Below are positions 22,500 through 28,230 of a DNA stretch of 28,230 nt, piece by piece. The translations under genes and the position numbers were made by a program. Numbering within the stretch: the first letter of the stretch is position 1; each line of letters begins with the position of its first letter. The notes beneath the pieces were generated by a model, which did not search any database, had not been told where the DNA came from, and worked only from the letters and a program-made list of their open reading frames with translations. Origin of the DNA: JAAZPG01 sp012797375 (GTDB lineage: Bacteria; Acidobacteriota; Aminicenantia; Aminicenantales; UBA4085); NCBI GenBank assembly GCA_937868205.1, contig CALMMC010000113.1, positions 1 through 28,230 of the forward strand, read 5' to 3'.

Positions 22500-24893
22500 A
22501 TGAAAAACGATCCGCCGGCGCGCGCGTTGATTCGCGCCGCGGTTCTTCTGGCCGGAATCGGGGCGGCCGTTCTGGCTTTTCGAACGCCGGCCGCGCCTGA
22601 AATCGCCCATCCTTGGAAAGTCGCTTACATCGGCTCCCTCGACGCGGCCGGATGGTGCGGTCTTGTTCTGGCTCCCCACAAGGACGCCGCGTTCGCTTTC
22701 CGCTTCCAAGTCGAGAAGGACGGCCGGTGGATCGACGGAGATGATTTTTTCTGGCTGGCCTCGGAAATCGGGGCTCAATCCCCCGACGGGCTATATGCCC
22801 GGATCGGCTTCGATCTCGCACTTCCGTTCCTGCCGGACCGGAAGGAAGACACTCCGATTTTGATCAAGCCTTCCCGGCGGGCCGATCTGCTTGTCCTGGA
22901 ATGGTCCCGGCAAGACGAGGGCGCGGTCGTCGGGCGTCTGATGTTCCCGAAAAACGTCCCGGTCCGCCTCGTCCCGTATTTTCCCTGGCATTTCCAGGGG
23001 CGATGCCGGATCTCAACGGACGCGGAGCTCGTGGCCGAGTCTCACGAGGGGAAGCCCTCGACGTGGGTCGTTTGGACCGATCCGCCCGGGGCTCCGGCCG
23101 GCGAGGCGGAAGGGAGGGGAGAGGTTCTGAGTTTTCCCGCCGGCGGGAAACGGGCCGTTTATTTCGCCGCCGGCGTCGGGGACGGAGTGGAAAACGTCCG
23201 GCGGCGCCTGTACCGGTATAAGAACGCCAAAACCATCGATGTTTTAATCGAGGAGGAGCGGGGCCGCTATGAGAAGAAGCGGGTGGCCGTGGAGGGCTTG
23301 TACGGCGGAGCGGCCGAGGCCGTCACGAACAACCTCCACTGGATGATGCTTTACCAAGCCGGCGGCCACCGCCTTTACGCCTCGGCCGGCCGGCAAGACG
23401 CCTCCGGCCGGTCCCCGGAGGATTCAGATCCCTGGAGGATTTCCGCCGGGGATTCCCTGTTCAACGCCCTGGAACTCTCGCTCGAAAGCAGCCGTTACGC
23501 CGCCGACGCCGTCCGGGCGGCCCTCGAGACCCAATACCCCGACGGAAACATGCCCCAGTGGCGGAGCCGATTCGGCGGAACCCCCGACCGGTCCCAGCCG
23601 CCCGTCGGATCCTTTTGCCTTCTCAAGCTGTTCGGCAAAACGGGCGACCGGGAGCTCCTGGAATTCGCCTATCCGCACCTCAAAAAATGGCACGCCTTTT
23701 GGCTCGAGCCGGGACCGGGGGGGAAGCCGCGCCGCGACGGCAACGGGGACGGATTGCTGGAATGGGGATCGGACCGGAAGCTCGTTTCCGCGGAGGCCGC
23801 TCCGGCCGAAATCCGGGCCAAGCGGGAATCCGGCCAGGACGACCTCCCGAACTGGGATGATGTGCCGGTGAGTCCGGCTTCGGGAACGTTCATGCTCAAT
23901 GCCGTCGACCTCAACAGTTTGTACGCCTTGGACGCCTGGTGTCTGTCCCAAATCGCCGACATCCTGGACGACCGGGCCGGGCACGAGGCCTATCTCAAGG
24001 AGTACGAATCCGTCCGAAAGCTGATCAACGACCATTTATGGAACAGCCGCGAAGGATTTTATTTCGACCGGCACTGGGACGGACGGTTTTCGCGGCGCAA
24101 GGCCGCCTCGAATTTCTTTCCCTTGCTGGCCCGGATCCCGGACGAGTCGCGGGCCCAAATCATCCGCAAGCACCTTCTCAATCCAAAGGAATTCTGGGGC
24201 GATTTCGTCGCCCCGACGATCTCCCGCGATGACCCGGCTTTCAACGATCCGGATAACCCTTCCCGGCAGCATTGGCGGGGGACGATCGGGCCGGCGATCA
24301 ATTATCTGATCTATCAAGGCCTCAAGGCTTATGGCTTCGACGCCGAAGCCTCGGAATTCGCCCGCAAAGGCTTCGTCATGTTTTTCAACGCCTGGAAGAA
24401 TTATCAATTATCCCCGGAAAACTTCCATCCGTTGAGCGGGGAAGCCGCCGGGCGGCGCCATCACGGCTTCGGCCCTCTCCTGGCTCTCCTGGCCGTCGAG
24501 GAATACCTGGACTTCACTCCATGGGAGGGATTCCGCTTCGGCCTGATCAGCCCCGAGGAGGAAGGCTTGATCTCCCGGGTCGCGATCCAAGGCCGCCATT
24601 ACGACGTGAGCGTTTCCCGAAAAGAAATCATCCTCCAGGAAGAAGGCCGTCCGATCATTACGATCGACGGGGGAGCGGTGGTCCGCCATTTCCTCTACGC
24701 GGAGAACGAAGTCTCATTCGAAATCCAATCGATGGCCGGCCGCCGCCTCCGGATCGAATTCCTTCGCAAGGGCAAGTACCAGCTGCTCATCGACAACATT
24801 CCCAAGCGCGTTTTTACCGGCCGCCGGGTCAAATTCGATGTGCCCGACGGCTCCCACGCGGTTCTCCTCCAGCTTTTAGAGGCCTTGGATTGA
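22500..24893 (+). CDS. Glycoside hydrolase family 63-like exo-alpha-glycosidase, exported
   Basis: This 797-residue protein has an N-terminal hydrophobic segment (residues 12-27; signal peptide or anchor), a beta-rich N-terminal domain to about 260, an (alpha/alpha)6 barrel (about 265-710) and a C-terminal beta domain. Barrel blocks match GH63 and related mannosylglycerate/YgjK-type enzymes: WRISAGDSLFNALEL, DGNGDGLLEWGSD with the Asp-rich segment, AVDLNSLYALDAWCLSQIADI, NFFPLLARIP, WRGTIGPAINYLIYQGLK and NYQLSPENFHPLSGEA with the likely base Glu. Such enzymes remove alpha-linked glucose or mannose residues from the non-reducing end. The actual sugar is unknown. I start at 22500 rather than further upstream because the signal-like stretch begins there. 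Its location and neighbours suggest a periplasmic or surface role. Confidence 0.85.
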   Translation: MKNDPPARALIRAAVLLAGIGAAVLAFRTPAAPEIAHPWKVAYIGSLDAAGWCGLVLAPHKDAAFAFRFQVEKDGRWIDGDDFFWLASEIGAQSPDGLYARIGFDLALPFLPDRKEDTPILIKPSRRADLLVLEWSRQDEGAVVGRLMFPKNVPVRLVPYFPWHFQGRCRISTDAELVAESHEGKPSTWVVWTDPPGAPAGEAEGRGEVLSFPAGGKRAVYFAAGVGDGVENVRRRLYRYKNAKTIDVLIEEERGRYEKKRVAVEGLYGGAAEAVTNNLHWMMLYQAGGHRLYASAGRQDASGRSPEDSDPWRISAGDSLFNALELSLESSRYAADAVRAALETQYPDGNMPQWRSRFGGTPDRSQPPVGSFCLLKLFGKTGDRELLEFAYPHLKKWHAFWLEPGPGGKPRRDGNGDGLLEWGSDRKLVSAEAAPAEIRAKRESGQDDLPNWDDVPVSPASGTFMLNAVDLNSLYALDAWCLSQIADILDDRAGHEAYLKEYESVRKLINDHLWNSREGFYFDRHWDGRFSRRKAASNFFPLLARIPDESRAQIIRKHLLNPKEFWGDFVAPTISRDDPAFNDPDNPSRQHWRGTIGPAINYLIYQGLKAYGFDAEASEFARKGFVMFFNAWKNYQLSPENFHPLSGEAAGRRHHGFGPLLALLAVEEYLDFTPWEGFRFGLISPEEEGLISRVAIQGRHYDVSVSRKEIILQEEGRPIITIDGGAVVRHFLYAENEVSFEIQSMAGRRLRIEFLRKGKYQLLIDNIPKRVFTGRRVKFDVPDGSHAVLLQLLEALD

Positions 24894-25065
24894 GGCGCGG
24901 AAACGGACGCCCCCGCGGCGAAGATAAACTATTTTACACTTTTTTGTAACTTTTCAAGGGATTCTCACGTAAAAAGAATTGATCCCGTTGAAAAAGCTTG
25001 GATAAGGATTCCGGCATAAATCTCGCATCTGGAAAAGCGACACGGAAAAGGAAAGGGATTGACGC

Positions 25066-26370
25066 ATGAAAAAAATCCCGAAGCCGGCCGTTTTCGCCTT
25101 GATGGGATGCCTGTTCGCCGCACTTCCAGGGGCAGCCCAGGCGCCTCCGGATGACTTGGAAGCGTTGAAAAAAACCGCCCCCCGGATCTTCATCGATTGC
25201 GGAAGCTGCGACCTCGAGTACATCAAGGACGAAATCCCTTTCGTCAATTATGTCCGGGACCGGAAGGAAGCCGACGTCCATGTCTTGATCACGACCCAAA
25301 CAACGGCTTCCGAAGGCAAGGAATATACCTTGACGTTCATGGGCCGGGACGGTTTTTCCGGGATCGACGATTCGATCCGCTATTACTCCAAAAAAGACGA
25401 TACCGAGGACGACGTCCGGAAGGGGCTGGTCCGGACGCTTAAGCAAGGCCTGGCCGCTTATGTCGTCCGGACGCCCATCGCCTCGCGTCTCCAGGTCCGT
25501 TATTCGCCGGAGAACGGCCCGGCCGCCGGGCCGGACCGCTGGAACCACTGGCTTTTCAACATTTCCGTCGACGGATACCTCGAGGGGGAGGAATCCGCGT
25601 CCAAAGGCTCCATCGGCCTCAATGCCACCGCCAGCCGCGTGACCGAGGAGTGGAAGCTGCGTCTCGGCTTTTCCTCCAGCTTCCGCCGCGACTCTTTCGT
25701 TTACCAAGGAACGAAAATCGAGAGCTCCCAGGAGTCCTACGGCGCCAGCGGGCTGCTGGTGAAAAGCCTGAGCCCGCACTGGTCGGCCGGGCTCGCCCTG
25801 GACGCCGATTCCTCCAGCTATGGAAACATCGCCTTCCGCCTCGTTCCGGCCCCGGCGATCGAATACAACCTGTTTTCCTATGCCGAATCCTCGCGCCGCC
25901 AGCTTCGTTTTCTTTACCGCCTCCGGTTCGAGAATGTCCGCTACCGGGAACCGACGATCTACGACAAGACCCGGGACCGCCTTTGGGGAGAATCGTTATC
26001 CGTCACCCTCGACCTCAAGGAAAAGTGGGGCTTCATTTCCAGCTCCCTCAGCGGGGCCCATTATTTTCACGATTTCAAGAAGAACAATCTGACCTTGAAC
26101 GCTTTTCTCCAGCTCAACTTGGTCAAAGGCTTGAGCGCCTATCTTTTCGCCAGCGGATCCCGCGTCCACGACCAGCTGGCTCTGGCCCGGGGAACGGCCA
26201 CCCTCGAGGAAATCCTTCTTGAGCGGCGCGAGCTGGCCACCTCCTACAGCTATTTCGCGATCTTCGGCCTCAGCTTCACCTTCGGCTCGGCTTATACCAA
26301 CGTCGTCAATCCCCGCTTCGGCCAGCTCGGCGGCGGGGACAGCGGCGGAGTAACGATCCGCGTTAATTGA
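25066..26370 (+). CDS. Outer-membrane barrel protein with N-terminal soluble domain, paralogue 1
   Basis: This 434-residue protein has a signal peptide (cleaved near PGAAQA; a Cys at 15 in LMGC makes a lipobox remotely possible). A soluble domain of about 115 residues follows (PRIFIDCGSCDLEYIKDEIP to YVVRTP) and then a barrel of many amphipathic strands from about 160. Striking conserved strings are NHWLFNISVDGYLEG, YHDFKK-like YFHDFKKN, TLEEILLERRELATSYSY, GLSFTFGSAYTNVVNPRFG. The N-domain has a CxxC pair (DCGSCD). It is paralogous to the next gene along its whole length. I know the pattern as an uncharacterised outer-membrane family and assign no function. AAGGGA lies 7 bases before the ATG. 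Confidence 0.85.
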   Translation: MKKIPKPAVFALMGCLFAALPGAAQAPPDDLEALKKTAPRIFIDCGSCDLEYIKDEIPFVNYVRDRKEADVHVLITTQTTASEGKEYTLTFMGRDGFSGIDDSIRYYSKKDDTEDDVRKGLVRTLKQGLAAYVVRTPIASRLQVRYSPENGPAAGPDRWNHWLFNISVDGYLEGEESASKGSIGLNATASRVTEEWKLRLGFSSSFRRDSFVYQGTKIESSQESYGASGLLVKSLSPHWSAGLALDADSSSYGNIAFRLVPAPAIEYNLFSYAESSRRQLRFLYRLRFENVRYREPTIYDKTRDRLWGESLSVTLDLKEKWGFISSSLSGAHYFHDFKKNNLTLNAFLQLNLVKGLSAYLFASGSRVHDQLALARGTATLEEILLERRELATSYSYFAIFGLSFTFGSAYTNVVNPRFGQLGGGDSGGVTIRVN

Positions 26371-26381
26371 GGAACCGGACC

Positions 26382-27677
26382 ATGCGCCTGATTCATAAAA
26401 CGTTTTTCCTCGCGGCCGCGGCCGCCGTGCTTTTTCCGCACGTTTTCCCGGAGACTGTTTTTTCGCAGGAAATCCCGGTGAAGCCGGACGCGGGACGTCC
26501 GGAGAAGCTGACCGTCTTTCTATCCGGCCCGGAGGCCGCCGCGTATGCCTCGGAAATCCCTTTCGCCGCGGTCGCGGCCGGCCCGGGATCCGCCCGGGTC
26601 GTGGTGGACATCGTCCGATCCGGCGACGCCCAAGGAGAAATCATCGTTTTGGAATTTTCCGGCCGGGAGGATTTCGCCGGGCGGACGGACAAGCTCGTCT
26701 ACCGCCCCCGGCACGGCGAAACGGCTGAAACGACCCGGAAGGAAACCGCCCGGCTTTTACAGCTGGGATTGCTTCGCTTTGCTTCCCATACTCCGGCCGC
26801 CGGCCGTCTCGACGTTCTCTTCGAGGACGCGGTCAAGCCGACGGCGGTGGACGATCCCTGGAATTTTTGGGTCTTCAGCTTGAGCGCCAATGGGTTTCTC
26901 AACGGCCAAAAGTCCTCCCGCTTTCAATCCTGGTTCGGCGCCCTGGCCGCCAACCGGGTTACGCCCGAGTGGAAGATCCGGGCCTCGATCGATTTCAGCC
27001 GCGATAAAAACAGCTACGATTACGAGGGATACCTCTACGAGAACGTTTCCACCTCCAAGAACGCCTCCGGGCTGGTCGTCCGGAGCCTGAACGACCACTG
27101 GTCCTTGGGATTGTCCGTGACGGCCGGATCGTCGACCTTCAATAATTACGATTTCCGCCTGGCCGTCCGGCCGGCCGTTGAATTCGACCTGTTCCCGTAC
27201 AGCGAGGCGACCAAAAAACAGCTCTGCCTCCTTTATTACGCCGGCCCGGAATTCGTCCGCTACCGGGAGGAGACGATCTTCGACAAGCGGAAGGAAACGC
27301 TCTGGAAGCAAACCCTGTCGATCGCCTTGGGACTCAAGCGCCCCTGGGGCTCGATGAGCGCCGTCCTCACCGGCTCGCATTACTTTCACGACCTTGGGAA
27401 GAACCGCCTGCGGTTCGATGCCGATGTTTCCTGGCGGATCGTTTCGGGACTCAGCCTGACGTTCGATTTCGGCGGAGCCCGCATCCGCGATCTCCTGGCC
27501 TTGCCCAAGGGAGGGGCTTCGCTGGAGGAAATCCTCCTCCGCCGGCGGCAGCTGGCGACGGGATACGATTACTACCTTTCGGCCGGGCTGAGCTTCACCT
27601 TCGGCTCGGTCAACAGCAACTTGGTGAATCCCCGCTTCGGCGACAGCGGCGGAACGTCCATCTCGATTTCCTTCTAG
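26382..27677 (+). CDS. Outer-membrane barrel protein with N-terminal soluble domain, paralogue 2
   Basis: This 431-residue paralogue of the preceding gene is separated from its stop by 11 bp. It has a signal peptide (cleaved near ETVFSQ), a diverged N-terminal domain (VFLSGPEAAAYASEIPFAAV) that has lost the CxxC pair, and a barrel whose blocks track paralogue 1: WNFWVFSLSANGFLNG, YFHDLGKN, SLEEILLRRRQLATGYDYY, GLSFTFGSVNSNLVNPRFG. It ends ISISF with the terminal Phe. ATG 26382 is chosen for GAGGA eight bases ahead; a TTG overlapping the previous stop is an alternative. Tandem co-expression suggests the two barrels work together or diverged for related ligands. The stop shares the palindromic CTAG with the convergent ubiE stop. 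Confidence 0.86.
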   Translation: MRLIHKTFFLAAAAAVLFPHVFPETVFSQEIPVKPDAGRPEKLTVFLSGPEAAAYASEIPFAAVAAGPGSARVVVDIVRSGDAQGEIIVLEFSGREDFAGRTDKLVYRPRHGETAETTRKETARLLQLGLLRFASHTPAAGRLDVLFEDAVKPTAVDDPWNFWVFSLSANGFLNGQKSSRFQSWFGALAANRVTPEWKIRASIDFSRDKNSYDYEGYLYENVSTSKNASGLVVRSLNDHWSLGLSVTAGSSTFNNYDFRLAVRPAVEFDLFPYSEATKKQLCLLYYAGPEFVRYREETIFDKRKETLWKQTLSIALGLKRPWGSMSAVLTGSHYFHDLGKNRLRFDADVSWRIVSGLSLTFDFGGARIRDLLALPKGGASLEEILLRRRQLATGYDYYLSAGLSFTFGSVNSNLVNPRFGDSGGTSISISF

Positions 27678-28230
27678 CCGGAGGCGACGTGCACGGCGGC
27701 CGCGCCGAGGCACAACCGCCGGAAACGAACGCGGGCGAAGCCCGCTTGGTCGAGGATCACGGCCAGCTCCGGGGCTCCGTAAAAGCGCGGAATCGTCGCT
27801 CCCAAGTAAGCGTACCCGGCCTTCGATCCGGAGATTTTTTCCCCGATCCTCGGGATCAGGGCGCGCGCCAGGAAAAAGTATAGCCACCGGACGGGAAGAA
27901 CGGGCGGCCGGCTCGTCTCCACCAGGACGAGGCGGCCCGACGGTTTTAAGACCCGGCGGAGCTCGGCGAACGTCCGCCGCAGGGACTCCCGGCCGCGGTT
28001 GAGATTGCGGACGGCGAACGACACGGTGACCAGGTCGAACGTCCCTGCGGGGAAGGGGAGAAAGGACGCCTCGGCCCGGACGGCCGCCCCGCGTCGGGCG
28101 AACCGCGGCTTGGATTTCAGGCCGGCCATCATCGGCCCGCTGAAATCGAGGGCGATGACCCGGCCGCCGGCCGGGATCCTCCCGGCAAGCTCCTCGGCCA
28201 TGTCGCCGGTTCCCGAGCAGACGTCAAGCC
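27674..28230 (-). CDS. ubiE: Demethylmenaquinone/ubiquinone methyltransferase, 5'-partial
   Basis: This is a class I SAM-dependent methyltransferase cut by the right edge of the window. The visible frame begins at SAM motif I, LDVCSGTGDMAEELAG (minus-strand codons from 28228). It continues with FDLVTVSFAVRNL, ELRRVLKPSGRLVLVETSRPP, and the UbiE/MenG-type C-terminal part AGYAYLGATIPRFYG. The C-methylation step of quinone synthesis (demethylmenaquinone to menaquinone in an anaerobe, symbol menG) is the likely job. About 50 N-terminal residues should lie beyond 28230. An internal ATG at 28201 is not the true start because it cuts through motif I. It converges with the barrel gene and overlaps it by 4 bases. 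Confidence 0.93.
   Translation of the reverse strand, partial: LDVCSGTGDMAEELAGRIPAGGRVIALDFSGPMMAGLKSKPRFARRGAAVRAEASFLPFPAGTFDLVTVSFAVRNLNRGRESLRRTFAELRRVLKPSGRLVLVETSRPPVLPVRWLYFFLARALIPRIGEKISGSKAGYAYLGATIPRFYGAPELAVILDQAGFARVRFRRLCLGAAAVHVASG

Overview
The window reads as a GC-rich, densely packed piece of a Gram-negative bacterial chromosome. Three predicted outer-membrane beta-barrels, a lipoprotein and several Sec-type signal peptides point to a diderm envelope, and the partial ubiE/menG gene at the right edge points to quinone biosynthesis. The mix of a fused FtcD, a paired M16-like couple, a DUF4416 gene and a large family-63-type glycosidase resembles uncultured Aminicenantes/Acidobacteriota-like genomes. 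That assignment is inference from gene content only. There is no CRISPR array, insertion sequence, prophage, tRNA or rRNA that I can support.

Layout. 1-421 is a knot of direct repeats carrying copies of the tail of a GGDEF gene, probably a contig edge. 355-5594 (minus) is a run of two M16-like exported proteins, bifunctional ftcD and a membrane GGDEF protein. Both M16 proteins lack the zinc motif, and the GGDEF protein has a degenerate signature but a kept inhibitory site. 5623-6453 (minus) is a CBM9-like protein that diverges from metK (6553-7719, plus). 7729-14972 (minus) is a strikingly tight eight-gene run: asnS, rimO, pgpA, cinA, thpR, plsY, gpsA and a TPR lipoprotein. All seven junctions are 4-base NTGA stop/start overlaps. 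A good sigma70-type promoter (TTGATT-17-TATAAT) lies in front of asnS. The rimO junction implies a CTG start codon. This run joins translation and ribosome modification to phospholipid synthesis (glycerol-3-phosphate, acyl transfer, phosphatidylglycerol) and NAD salvage.

15038-15256 holds the C-terminal stump of a nitroreductase. Then come DUF4416 (plus), a homocysteine methyltransferase and a cysteine desulfurase (minus), a textbook intrinsic terminator (18043-18086), and a two-gene serine operon, class V aminotransferase then PGDH-type dehydrogenase (minus), with its own candidate promoter. An M20 peptidase (minus) diverges from a block of exported proteins on the plus strand: a small barrel, a family-63-like glycosidase, and two tandem paralogous barrels of an uncharacterised family. 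The window ends in ubiE/menG (minus, 5'-truncated).

Functional threads are methyl, one-carbon and serine metabolism (metK, homocysteine methyltransferase, ftcD, serine operon), envelope lipid synthesis, and surface or periplasmic proteins. The most unusual items are the doubly inactive M16 pair, the degenerate GGDEF protein, the non-canonical rimO start in a chain of seven 4-base overlaps, promoter-like elements that would give leaderless mRNAs for exported proteins, and the tandem barrel family. I did not find a clear-cut new defence or mobile system.
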